Source: Malus domestica (lineage: Eukaryota > Streptophyta > Magnoliopsida > Rosales > Rosaceae). From it: a DNA stretch of 64,000 bases. Where the stretch lies: positions 9,808,501 to 9,872,500 of the forward strand of contig NC_091675.1 of the NCBI RefSeq assembly GCF_042453785.1, in the 5' to 3' direction. Of this stretch, positions 11,501 through 23,575 are shown one piece after another. The notes under the pieces were generated by a model. That model had not been told where the DNA came from. It did no database searches and saw nothing but the letters and a program-made list of their open reading frames with translations. Every line of letters begins with the position of its first letter. The stretch's first letter is position 1. The translations under genes were made by a program, and so were the position numbers.

Positions 11501-14500
11501 TCCAACAGCTCGTTAAGCTTCTCCTCAACTGCAACCATTTGCATCAAGCCTCAATCAATCAACAAACCCCTTCTAACTCTAAATAAATCAAGATGAAAAA
11601 AATCCCTAACCTGAACCTTCTGTTAATCGTTTGGGCTTGATAGATAGCACGAGAGATTTGGTGGCTGCCATTTGAATTTTGTTTCCACTTGGGGTAATCT
11701 TCACTTTGCTTTTCTTCACAAAACTGGTTGATTTGGAAGTTTTCACATTAGAACACACTTTGGAAGGAACCTGTCCAACTTCAATAGCACCAGACTTGGA
11801 CTTCCTGTTACTGTCAGTGCCATCAGATAACGATTTGCCAAGCACTTTTATTGGAGTAGTCTCTAGTCTTTCAGAGGAGTTTGAGGATTTTTCTGTAGTC
11901 TCCTTTTCCCCAAAAATTTCCTGCTCAATAGCAGGTATGGGTATACTAGTTACATCTTCTGTTTCAACTGGTGGGACAGAAGATGGTTTCTGTCTTGGGT
12001 GCTTCAATTCCAATGAATCGTGTAAGTGAGAAACAAGTGAATCAGATCGATTCATGGACTCCTCTCTTTGTGTGGTAAACTCCAATTCCCCAATAGAAAC
12101 TGTTGTATTATCAATTACTTTATTTGCAGGCAACGTATTGTCAGACCTATCTTCAGATACACCATCTTCTGGGATCATCACAGGCTCCATATATTCTTCA
12201 TCTGAATCATCTTGAACAATGACTTCGGTATCAAGAGGATCACCACCTATGTAACCCCGACATTGAGATGAACCACAATGACATTTTTTGGCAGCAGCTC
12301 CGAAAACCCTTACATAGTTGTAGTCAAATGTAACCTCTTCACCCTGAAATATAATAATATGGGCCAATATATACAGAACGACGATTATCAACACACAGCA
12401 ATGAAAAAGAAAAAATATAGCTAAAAATAACAGCTTCAAAAGCAAATGCAGGGAAACAGGCTCCTAGACATAACCCAAAAATTCAAGGGTACTTTTGTTT
12501 TCCCTTTGGATAATTTTAATCCTAGATCCTTTTTTTCACTTAAATTATGTCTACATAACACTAGTAATGGGACACTTGCAAGTTGCAAGTCCATCGAAAA
12601 GGTGGATCAGTCTCCAACATTAAAGGGATAACTACATGATTTGGCAAATGGCCACCATAAAATATACTCTTTCCAGACAACTAGATTACACTCAGGACAA
12701 GCAATAAAACTGTCAATTGTGCAAGAGCCATTGATGAGTCGACAGAGGTGCTGAAATAATAAATTCTCCAAGAGGTAACCAGTAAAAAGCTTTAACCTAA
12801 AATTGCATACCACAGTAGATCTGGATTAATTTCATGAATAGCATGCTTATGAGTAGAAATGATAGTAAAGTCCCTAAAATGTACAGCATATACACTACCC
12901 TGACCTAGGTCAACCCTCTGTCGTACAGATCCAAAACAGAAATGTCAGGATATGCCTGTCCTATACTATAGATGAATAAATCAGAAACTCAAAACTGATT
13001 TTTCCAGCTCATAAAGGGCCGTAAGCCATGTGACTTGCAGTTATGACTTATGGGGTATTCAAGCATTCAAAACATTAAAGAGATGAAAGTAAATCTTGAA
13101 GGTGCAAGCTACCTTCTTTATATCTCTCAATGCAAATAGTCCTATACAAATCTCTCCATTCACCATCCACTGTTGACAATAGAAATAAAAAAAAGTTAAA
13201 GATTATGACGAAACGAGTAAAAGTAAATCAAAAGAAAGCAGCTTCCCAAGGATGACACTTAAGCAGCCAGCACATGAAAGAGGTCGTGTAATACAATACA
13301 AAAACAAGAAAACAAAAAATGAAAGCCAAATTTTAGATATAAGTGCCCATGGTAATAGAATAACCGAAAGGGTGCTTCGAAATTTCATGTACAAACCCCT
13401 GCCCCTAAACTTTACAGTCATTACAATAGCTTGTACATACACAAAATGAATGTAATTGCAGAAAAGCGACTTCACCTTTTCTGTGCGACAATTAGGATCA
13501 CAACTATGGTTAATGAAACGCCCCAAATTCCCCTTTGCACATGCATCTATTACCTGAAATAAAAGAACACTCATGAATTTCAATATAAAATGCAACATTT
13601 TAGCAAGTTAAACTTCCACGCTGATCGCAAGTTTGCTGATAAAATATCAGAAGGAAAAGGTAAATGTGAGGATAAATCAGGAAAAACACAAACCTCACTG
13701 CCATTCAATGTCATGAAGTAGAAATGTCTGTGACCCTTCACAGCATACTCCTTTTGTCGTGCCTCGTAAGCATTTGTATCAAGCACCTGCTTGGACGATG
13801 TAGTAAGAGATCTTAGATACATATAAACATGCATAGCACAAGCATGCCATATAAACATACATAAGACAAGCATGCAAACACACACAATCAAAGTTCAAAC
13901 ACTGAAACCAACAATTAGAGCAGAAAAATTAAAACCACCGTGGAATGTTTTAATGCTTTTGCCATAATCCAATTTCACTTCGTTTTTCTTTGCATAACAA
14001 TTACATAAGCCCTCACAGGACTCCACCAATCCACTCATAGATATGATTAGAATTTCTTCCTATAGATCACTTCAAGATCAGCTCTCTCTGCTGAACCAAA
14101 GGTAAAAAAAAAAAAAAAGCTTTGTGCCTTATTTTGTCATTTTTTTTTCACGTTATCTCATAAATTGGTGAGTTTTCTTATGCTCTAGAATCCTGCACAA
14201 GCAATGCATCTATATACCACAGAAGAGTAATGGAAAGAAAAACCTTGAGAGAGATTCAAGTGAGAGGCATACCAAAGATGGGTAAAAACTTAGAACATAA
14301 ACTTAGCTTTGATTACCAACCAAAGTACCTAAGATTTTAAATACCTACACAAGATTCACAATTGCATAAACTAACCAAAACTGAAAAAAGAATATAAAGT
14401 TTGTCGATTTACCTCTCCAACATATTCAATAAGAAATTGCCCTTTACATATATCCTCAAGCAACCTGAGGCCAAAACCCTTCTTTCCACTTCGAAACTTC

Positions 14501-15379
14501 TCTAGTTTGGCGTATCGGCGTTTTTGGAACTGTAAGCAAACATATTAACAAAAACATTCCATATATACAACAACACAAATTTTTCTGTAAGAAAAATAAA
14601 AAATACCTGCTGATTTGAACAGAGGTCTCTACATGGACAGGCTCCTCTAACACATTCAATATTAAGTATTCGATTCAGGCAATCATCTCCACAACCCAAC
14701 TGACCATCTGAAAGCGGTTTGCAATGGCAAACCATTATCTGAAAATAGAGAAACATAAACAGATTAGGAAAACTATATACGCTGGTTTGAAAATCCATAA
14801 CTCTTATCAGATTTTTGCAGCAAACATTACTGATGAAGTCAAATTTATGACTAGAGCCTTGTAGATATCATGCACATTTTCAGATAACAGATGAAAAGCT
14901 TTCAAAATATAGGGTATGTTCAGCGGAATTCAAGAATAATTAGGGGGCAGTGAGACCCAGGTCAATTCCATATGATAGTTTCTATTCAATCAAGGCTTTG
15001 ACCAGCAATGTATATGATATTTATCCAAGTGTGAGCCATCCCATATAAAATGAGTCCACTCGTTTCTTATTGTCACCAGGGACATCAGAGGGTTACTCTT
15101 TTCCCCTCAAATCAACTCGAACTGACTGCACGACAAGACATAAAACACTAAAATAATCAGGTTATGAAAAAAAATTAAGTAGTGTATAAACCTCGTCAAT
15201 ATTCTGAGTTTTACGGCTACGGTGATGGAACTGATTAATTTTTATGCTTGCAACATTCTGTTGGGAAACTGCAAGGCATTGAAAGCAAAAAAAGCGTCAG
15301 AACTATAACTCAAGTATATGTAAATTTTTTATGTGTGTGAGCATGAACAAGTGTATGTGTGTGTGTGTGTGTGTGAGCA

Positions 15380-15422
<43 letters not shown>

Positions 15423-18400
15423 AAAGCTGAACCCAATTTATTATATCATAAATAGACAGCACATACCTGTTGGACGTCGACATTCCAATTCTTTGTACTT
15501 TGATCGGGTGACGGATGCATCTTCATCACCTGAGGCATCTGATATATCCAACTCCGCATTAATCTCTGAATTTGACTTCTCTTGACGGATTGAGCAATCA
15601 GCAAAGGCTTCATCCTTGTTATCTTTACAGGTCCTTCAAATTGAAATCAAACATTAATAAAATGAGGATAATATTAGATTTAAAGTCCATGAAATAATCT
15701 TAAGAACAGGGATCCCATAATATATTAGAGATTATAACTGTAATAGGAACAAACCACATATTTCTATACATAACTTATTAGTTGATAAAGTTTAATTACG
15801 CCAAGGCACAAAGTAAGGATAGAAAATAAATCGATAAGCATTGCAATCAACAAAAGATATCATAAAGTGTCAAATACCCCTTTTATAAGCAGAGCCAAAG
15901 CCGCTTAGCCTAATAATTAAAACATTGTTATAAATACAGTGTCATTGGCTAAATTCTAATGATCCTACACAAACATTGGAAACCAATAACGAAATATGTA
16001 TCCTTAAACGGCTTCTACATGATTAAATAAAAATGAAATGCTTACCATGTGCACTTTTGTTCATCTATAATGTCTGCAAGTTCAGCTGGTATACGCCTCC
16101 ATTTATGACAATCATCACAGAGCACCCAAGCATTACGCGGTGGTAAATACTGCTTATCTATGTTAACAGGTACCATGTCCGAGTTAGGAACGCCTACACA
16201 TTCAGCATCATTAACAGAGTTGGTTTTTCTATTGTTGTCCACTAAGTGATTGCCTACACCATACATGCATGTAAAATCAGCTCAAGCGTGAATATAATAA
16301 ATATCGAAAACATAAAAAAGTTGTATGATGAAGAGGATGACATATTAATATATAGAATAGGATAGAGATAAACATTTTGCTAACAAACAAGTACCTGATT
16401 CTGGGAGATTTGCCACTTCGCATGAAACCTGATCACCATCAGCCTTTTCCATGACTTTCTTCTTGTTAGCGGACTTTTTCCGGTTTTCCGTCAGTCTATG
16501 AGCATTACCCTTCTTGCTCGCTGAGCCACAGGCTCTGGACCTGCCCTTGGGAGGCTTCAGTCCCTTAGATTTTGAGGATTGTGATTTTGATAATCCTAAG
16601 CCCACGTCAAGATTATCTGCACCCACTTCCACTTTAAGAACATCTCCAGAAATTCCAGGGTCAGTTTCTCCTGACAAGTGCAGTGCCTCCAAAGATGATT
16701 CCTTGTCACTTGATGAGTTGCTCGAAGCATTTGCACAGGTGGATGAAGTGCGCATCTCACTAGAAGAAAAATCCAGACTTTGCCTGCATCCATCTCGTTC
16801 TGATTGCATTTCTTTATTCAAGCTTGCTGGACAAAGTTTACCACCTTCCCAAACATAATTTTTTGCATGAGGGACTTTATGCTTCTCATTCCCTCTCTTA
16901 GTGCTAATAAAGTCTCCAGAAGCAGCCAAAACCTTGTCAGAAGTTAAAACATCACCATGAGGGTCTTCTTGCTGTCTTGCCTCAACATCTGCATCTGGAA
17001 CGATATTGATAATTTCAGAATCAGGTGAAGTTCCAGGATCTGTAAAGCTAGTCCCAAATGATCCTCCAGAAGATACAGCAACTGTATGAGATGGAACCGT
17101 ACGATAATTATCAATCACATTGTCAGCTGAATTCTCTGTGAGAACAACACTCTCAAAGTCCTTATTAGCCAGATCAACATCCAGAACAGGAGCATCCAGA
17201 TAAGTTCTATCCTCCCCAACAGTAGCTTCTTTTCTCCAATTGCCCTCATTTCCATCCCCTTTTTTAACAGAATTTGCAGATGCTGAGGTATCAACATCCT
17301 CAGGTACTGTGATGTAGAGAGAACTATTACAAAATTCTTTCCCCACTTTAACCTTCAAACGAACACGGTTAGTTGACGCACGGTTCTTGCCCCTTGACCC
17401 TTGTGAATTTCCACCAGCACCACTCTGATTCCGTTGTCCGCTTCTTTGTCCACTCCTTCGTTTCTGTGATACTTGACTCTTACCTTGACTGACCTCAAGC
17501 CTGTTACTCTCTTCAAAAGATTGTGTTACACTCCCTAATAATCCCCATACAGAAGAACGAGCTGGTTTGGAAAGGCAGCTTCTCTTCCTTCCAGCAGCCT
17601 TGAAGACAGTTTCAGGGCTTCCAAGTGGTTGCAACTCTTTAGATGTGCTTCTGCCTTTCCTTGGAGCCCTTTTTGTGTTAGTCTTGCGGCTTCGGCCACT
17701 CCTTCGAGAAGACAATGCTACAATGTCAGGAAATTTGGTTTTAGAAACACAACCAACTTTGACATTATCAATTCCTTCATGATATTTCTCTCCAGAACAG
17801 TCCAACGAAATGCTAGAATCAATATTACCAGGGGAATCACTATTATCTGGCACATCCACACTCTCAGAAGGGCCATTTTTGACAATATCAAAAGGTTGAA
17901 ACGGTTTCAAAGAAACGGACTTCTCATGAACATTGTTGGGGGATAGTCCACCAGAACCTTCATTCAGATTGGAGACTTTTTCCTCCATTACTGAGATCTG
18001 GGTGCCAATTTCAACCTTCGTGTCGGTTGTAGCATCACTTTTCTTTTCCAAAATGTCTGTTACCCTTTCAGCAGACGCAAAATCGATAACCTTATCGTTC
18101 CTCTGACCATTCTCTTGGCTGCAAACCCTCAGTGAATCTGACACATCTGAACCTTCAAAGGCCCTCTCACAACCCTCTGGAGGCCATATTTGATTAGTAT
18201 TGCTTTTCATACCAACAACCATATCAGTAGAGAGCCCACTGACGCTGTTATTGGCAACCCCTAAGGTTTGACATGACTGCATAGAAACAGACTTCTCAAT
18301 AATGCAGTTGGAAGCTATTTCGGAGGGACCTTCCTTAGAATAGTAGACATTAACTTTTACAGGAGACATCTGGGTGAGAATGACAGCCTCTAAATCTGTC

Positions 18401-19527
18401 ATAGAATCACTGTTTTTTTCCAGAATATCTATAGACCTCTCTACCGAGGAACCATCAGCAATTTTATCACTACTCTGATCATTCTGTTGGGCACAACTAC
18501 TCGGTAAATCAGGCATATGTAAATCTTCCAAGGCTCTCTCCAAACCTTGCGAAGGAAATATTTGAGTGCATGTATCAACATTACTTTTCATCTCAACAAC
18601 CTCTGTAGTCCTTTCAGTAGAGAGGCTGCTTGGACCATTAACACCATTATCATCCATCTGTTCATTCTTATTGTCACAATTGGTCACTAAAACACATGCG
18701 TATGATACTTCTGAATGCATCCCAACATCCCGTACAGGTGATGTCTTGTTGCACAAATCAGCTTCTATCCCACCAGAAACAACCCTCTCCTCATATGCAG
18801 CTTCCAAAGAGGGACCCGCTAAGATGTTGAAACCCTTCTCTTCTGTATGGGGACTACTGCAAGCTTCCATCTCTGCTAGTTCTGAGGGAATTTCACCACC
18901 CTGCAAAGGAGATACTGGTTCACAATTATCATTCTTAATCTCAAGAGAAATGTCACCTTTCTCTTCCGTAACTTCCATAACCTCTTTAGAATAGAGACAA
19001 CTAACACTCTTATCATCTCTCCGCTCATCCTGTTGGACACCGTCTCCTGATGAACCAATCTGACATATGACTTCCAAAGGGATGTCACAGTCCCCAACTG
19101 AAGCTGCAGATCCATCCTCAAGTTCAGGCCCACCTTCCTTCAAGCATGTCCCATCACTTTCCCTATTGGAACCATCAACATTACTCTGACTCTCAGTCGA
19201 GCAACACCTATTGAGCCTCCAATCTCCGTTCAACCTACTTCGCAGATCCAAATCATTGGCATTCTCATGCTCACCAACGAAACCATCTCTATCAACCTTG
19301 CATGACTCTGTAACCTCACCAGAGATCACAAAACCAGCATTATCATTCCTAGACAATCCCAGAGCCCCATCTGGCACACTGGCATGGTCAACATCAGAAT
19401 CAAGTAAAGGCTCCGAGCAGGATGGCTGCTCAGAAACAGATTGCACCAAGATCTCTGAGCCCATCTGCTGCTCAGTGACAGGCTCAGGCAAAAGACTCTC
19501 GACCATAACCGAATTTCCACAAGCCAT
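8566..19527 (-). CDS. ASHH2: Histone H3K36 methyltransferase ASHH2/SDG8/EFS-like
   Basis: Seventeen coding exons (high to low coordinate): 19527-16395, 16253-16046, 15633-15467, 15268-15192, 14738-14607, 14529-14413, 13786-13694, 13553-13476, 13169-13113, 12343-11611, 11528-11473, 11171-11092, 10924-10842, 10721-10642, 10451-10372, 10012-9967, 9801-8566. All junctions are GT-AG and phases sum to 2151 residues in one frame. Domains: long acidic low-complexity N-terminus (1-1044) with a tandem duplication; CW zinc finger (about 1083-1130; W1087, C1090, C1093, W1096) that reads H3K4 methylation; AWS cysteine-rich region (1196-1240); SET (about 1240-1364) with NHSC at 1324-1327 and FDY at 1360-1362; post-SET cysteines at 1375-1382. 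A helical TFIIS-N-like region follows (about 1618-1740), then a basic [12 protein letters not shown] stretch. Family role: nuclear deposition of H3K36me2/3 on transcribed genes such as FLC, affecting flowering, branching and defence. It is longer than the Arabidopsis protein (about 1800 residues). Confidence 0.94.
9290..9337 (-). repeat. In-frame 24-bp tandem duplication in ASHH2
   Basis: Two identical 24-bp units (9290-9313 and 9314-9337) lie inside the last coding exon and duplicate the octapeptide VHRNCQQN. The reading frame is kept, so it is a length change rather than a lesion. Confidence 0.9.
15355..15420. repeat. Compound GT/GA microsatellite in ASHH2 intron 3
   Basis: A (GT)n run followed by a longer (GA)n run, between coding exons 3 and 4 of ASHH2. 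Likely length-polymorphic. Confidence 0.85.
17850..18621 (-). repeat. Tandem protein repeat inside ASHH2 exon 1
   Basis: Two diverged units of about 130 codons lie head to tail. Unit 1 covers residues 303-435 and unit 2 residues 433-561. Shared landmarks in the same order are MKSN, QI.P..G.ERA.E, ND/ND K..D, S.ER..DILEK.SD, TQ.S, EKSVS and a closing NN/NG..S. The units lie in the disordered N-terminal region, and function is unknown. Confidence 0.7.
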
Positions 19528-19529
19528 CC

Positions 19530-19918
19530 TATGTTAAGCAAATTTACCCATTAACTCAAACACTGTATTAAGCACATATGATCAACAACAAAACAATTTA
19601 ACCCCACAAAAAATTACCCCCGACCCAATACAATGCACTTCAAAATCAAACCCTAACTCTGACTTCCATTCCCAATTAAAAATTACCTTAGCCAAAGCAG
19701 TCCGGACACAGATAGAAAACCCTAAAATCGCATTCCCTTGACTTCCACTGCACAATTAAACCCCAAATCTCAAAATTGGCGAAGTAATGCAACACACTCA
19801 ATACAAATGGTTAATACAAATGCTTAAACAAATCCACATATATACAAACAAACATAAAAATTAACTCACATTAATAAAAACAAAATTACAGCAAAAAAAA
19901 AAAAAGGATAATCACAAA
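19530..19918 (-). other. Predicted 5'-UTR intron of ASHH2
   Basis: On the minus strand, a donor 'CACAG|GTTTGT' at about 19918 and an acceptor 'AACATAG|G' two bases before the start codon define an AT-rich intron. The untranslated first exon would span roughly 19919-20160 and includes a 'gagagagaaagagagag' stretch. Based on splice signals only. Confidence 0.45.
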
Positions 19919-20160
19919 CCTGTGCAGGAAGAAGAGACTGATACACGAAAGAGGCCTATTTTCTTCAATTACTGCAAAATTCGGATTTTCTTATTTTTTT
20001 CTGAAATTTTTGTATCTTCGTTTTCGTTTGGTAGAGATATAGAGAGAGAAAGAGAGAGGCCTGTTGGTGGTGGAGTTACGGAGGACGAAAACGGTTTATA
20101 GGGGAAAAAGGAAAACCAGATAAAACAGGAGAGGAGAGGGAGGCTCCGACCGGGAGGACG

Positions 20161-20706
20161 GCATTTTATCAATTTTGATGGACGGTTTTGCCCCCCAAAA
20201 CGACTTCATCCTCTGCGTTTTGTGGGGATAGGGGGTACAGGTTTACTCGCACTATATCTCTCCCATACGAAAGGGTACTTTTGCCCATTCACGGAAACCA
20301 AAAACTATTTATCAGTTACGGAATATCCCTTCTCTTTTTATTTTTTTATTCTCCAAAAGTTTCTTTCTTTTTTTAAATCAAGATTTTCCTTTACGAAATT
20401 TTATTTGAACTCATATAACCTCTTATTACATCCAATTTATTCTTTACACCTATATAATTTTTAATTAAACTATTGATATCTCTTTAAACCCAAATTTACT
20501 ACCTAAATCACCCTCACAACCCAATCAAATATGTAAATTTATCTTTACACCCATTCAAAAAATAAAAAACCATAAAATTCATTACACTTTTAAACTTACC
20601 GGGTTGACAATATGTAATTGTCACCAAAGATTCATTTTCCCAATAGATTAAAAGACTACTTTTGAGTTCCTATTTCTTCTAATTTCTTGGTTCATAGCGC
20701 ACAACA
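20161..20706. other. Spacer upstream of ASHH2
   Basis: AT-rich sequence between the ASHH2 5' end and the LRR relic. No exon is supported. It presumably contains the ASHH2 promoter, but no individual element is convincing. Confidence 0.45.
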
Positions 20707-20954
20707 ATGGCAATAACTTGTTTCCCCTCGTTGGCAACTTTGTTGCTACTGGTCCAATAATTTTGTATATACATACCTATCTTAAAGATAGGTTCAGTAG
20801 CAGGACAAGCCAACTTCAGCACAAACCAGGCTGCTCTTCAAATCCCCACATATGCAACCTGCCATTTCTTGTTGAGCTGGAATTCAGAAACAACAATTTT
20901 GGTGGTACCTTGCCACCAGAATTGTCTCATCTACACAGGTTGAAGTTGATTAGC

Positions 20955-23270
20955 TGTCACAGCCCGTCCCGGAGGTACATTTGACGGGAATGCGAAATGA
21001 CGGGATTACCCTTAGCGGGTATTAAGGTATGTGTGTGTGTGATATACTTTGGATTAATGCACATATTTCCTAAGTTTTGGAGAAAAAGAATTTAGTTGGA
21101 TTAAAAATATTAAATTGTTGTGTTTTGTGTGGTTAGGGATTAAAGGAATTGGATTTTTGATTGTTTTGGTTGGGACCACACACAACTCACTCCCTCTCCC
21201 TCTTCCCGTAACTCTCTCTCTCCTCCATCACGATTTCCCCTCTCTCACCCTCGATCGTACTGCCTCACCCAAAACCCTCCAAAACTCAGTGGATCGAAGC
21301 AACCAAGGTAAGAATCTTCATCCTTGTGATGTTTTGTGTCGATTGGTGCTAGTTTTAGGACGTGGAACCTTCGATTTCACGTGAAACCCGAAACTCCATT
21401 TTTTGTCACTGTTCATGCACACGTGAAATGTTGTGTTTCAGGGAATTCTAAGCTTATAGTGAGCTTAGTGAAGTCCTAAGGAAGCTCGGAGTACTTCGTT
21501 TGAAGGATTTGGACGTCGGGATCGTGAAATTCAAAGTTAGCCGGTTTCTTGGATTTTTTCTGACGAAATCCCGTGGGTTTTGAAGCTTGGAATAGGTATA
21601 ATGTCATTCTACTCCCCTCCAGCTTTCTTTTGGTGCAAATTTCGTAGAATTTGGACTTAAAACGAGTGAGATATCAAGCTTGGAAAAATTACCCAGTTTC
21701 CGGCGACGACGACGGTCGCCGGAGCTGAAGGAAGAAGACAGGGGAATATTCCGTTAAGTTAAACGGAATATTCTAACGGCGTTAAGTTACGCCGTTAAGT
21801 TCTATAAAAGGGACAACGGAATATTCTTAGAATATACCTGACAGCGTTAACTGACGCCGTCAGTGTGCAGTGCGCATGGCCGCGCGTGGGGGGCGCGTTT
21901 GGCCGTGCGTGTGTCGGCGCGTGAGCAGTTCGAAAATTATTTTAAAAATTTAGGGATGTTCGTAGAGTTGTGTAGATCACGTTGGTATATTCAAATACCT
22001 AAAATGAGCATTGTATGAGAAGTTATTTCGAATTGTTGGTTATGTGTTTAAAATAACGTTTTTATAGTTGTTTCGCATATAGGTGACACCTATCCCGAGG
22101 ACGAGCGCATCCAGGGACGTCACGGGGGTTACGATCCATCGACTTATCAGTGAGTGGGCAGTTTTGATTTCGTATTACCTATATACAACTGTTTTTCCCA
22201 GAAAATGCGTTTATATGAAAATTATGAATTAAATTGCCATGCATGCAAATGTTGAGATATTTAGTTTGATAATTGATGTATATATATGTGAATTGACGCG
22301 GTGGACGCACAGGTGAGTTTTATTATTATTCAGATGAGTTATTTTATATGAATTGCATTGAAAGCTCATAACATGCACCTAGGTGTTAATGCTTATATTA
22401 TTATTCACCACACTGCACGCTCGCCTTGGATCCAAGTAGGTGGATGTCGTACAGACCATGTGAGGGTTCCGACATGCTAGTCGTATAGATCACTAGATGT
22501 GATTCCGACTAGTGGGTGACCTTAGTTATGCGCGCTGATGATTGATGAGAGAAGCACTAGAGCGTATTTGTACACCTTTCATCGTACAGACTACTATACG
22601 TAGTTCCGAGTGATGTGCAGTGTAGTGCCGTACAGGTCACCGTTGGTGACTCCGGCTGAGTGGGATGTTGAGCTTTGGAATCAGCCGTACAGGACCATTG
22701 TAGGGTCTCCGGTTGATTCATTATTTCACCTGATTGATATTGATGCATTTCTGACTATATTTGGCATGGCGTGGCATATTATTTATGAGATGTTATGTTG
22801 ATGGTTATGAGTTGAGTTTTGATGATATGTCTATATATATGTTTATATACTATTTTTCTGGGAAAGTATACAGGTTTTACGGTGAGGGGTTAGAAATGTT
22901 TTAAATGAAATGTTTTGGAAAATCTTTAATTTTATTGATCCACTCAATTTTGTTTTGCGCCCCTCCAGGTTCTAGTTAGCGGTTGGTGGCTCTCGAGGTC
23001 TTTTTCGACATTCTGACAGACGCTCTTCATGTAGGACTCACCTGCGGGTGACGTATTTTATTTTGGTCATACTTGACTGCATTTAAACCTATGCTCTGAA
23101 TTTATGTGTTTACCTTATAACTCATCCTTTTATTCTAGTAGGTGGTTCTACTAGAGATTGATTTGAATTCCTTCGTATTCTGTTATATCTTGCTTCCGTG
23201 TCGCACTTATGGTTACGTCACGCTCACGTGACGGCCAGCACGCCTTGATCCTCTGGGTCGGGGTGTGTCA
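20955..23270 (+). mobile_element. LTR-like element 1 (solo LTR?), 2316 bp
   Basis: Begins TGTCACAGCCCG and ends CGGGGTGTGTCA. It is flanked by the perfect 5-bp direct repeat TTAGC (20950-20954 and 23271-23275). The TG...CA ends plus 5-bp duplication fit an LTR left by recombination. The first and last 20 bases are also inverted copies at 16 of 20 positions, more than most LTRs show. It has no transposase, reverse transcriptase or other domain. It contains a CT-rich segment near 21190-21260 and a hairpin series at 22444-22718. A diverged relative lies at 31885-34075. Confidence 0.75.
22444..22718 (+). repeat. Array of five hairpins with constant TACAG/TC internal loop
   Basis: Five units (22444-22475, 22477-22512, 22582-22609, 22627-22656, 22679-22718) share one architecture: outer stem, TACAG (TATAG in unit 2) on the 5' side, inner stem with loop, TC on the 3' side, outer stem closing. 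Outer stems: ATGTCG/CGACAT, CTAGTCG/CGACTAG, TCG/CGA, GCCG/CGGC, AATCAGCCG/CGGTTGATT (one G-T). Inner stems: ACC/GGT, ATCAC/GTGAT, ACTAC/GTAGT, GTCACC/GGTGAC, GACC/GGTC. Stem sequence differs between units but pairing is kept. Not a feature class I recognise. Confidence 0.7.
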
Positions 23271-23575
23271 TTAGCTTTATTTCAACGGCTTGAATCTGTA
23301 AAGAAACCATTCCAATACATATACGTATCACGTATGTGTTGGTTTTTCAGGAATTCTAATCTTGATTGGTAGTAAAGATAGGGGAGTGGTTGTTTGTGCA
23401 TGCTTATGCTCTCAAACATCATATTCTTGTTGTTGTCTTCAACATGTCCTCTTTGACAATTTTGGCTCTAACCCTAAACAATTTAAGTGGTAGTTTACCT
23501 TACAATATTTGCCAACATCTTCCAAGCATTCGGGGGTTGCATTTGCCGCACAACCAGTTTGATGGAGGGTGAACG

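Larger units (their letters stand above)
20707..23575 (+). pseudogene. LRR receptor-like kinase relic, split by an insertion
   Basis: The left part (20707-20954) opens with a signal-peptide-like MAITCFPSLATLLLLVQ and hits a stop at 20758. It continues in other frames through GSVAGQANFSTNQAAL, a typical N-terminus of Xa21/EFR-type receptor kinases, then jumps to an LRR (LPFLVELEFRNNNFGGTLP). The right part (about 23425-23575) carries two more LRRs (MSSLTILALTLNNLSGSLP; LPSIRGLHLPHNQFDGG) and ends at a stop. A 2316-bp LTR-like element with a 5-bp target duplication lies between them. Transmembrane and kinase regions are absent. It is clearly non-functional: it has a premature stop, an internal deletion of the first repeats, an insertion and 3' truncation. 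Confidence 0.82.

Noticed and set aside
16514..19537. Plus-strand frames and extra minus-strand frames over the large ASHH2 exon
   Set aside because: Shadows of the 1044-codon coding exon; no splice support or family match.
22444..22718. CRISPR array
   Set aside because: Units are irregularly spaced, stems vary between units, and this is a plant nuclear sequence; only the internal-loop bases are constant.
22557..22801. Short frames on both strands in the hairpin region as small proteins
   Set aside because: They overlap on opposite strands in an LTR-like element and the signal is structural (paired stems), not codon-like.
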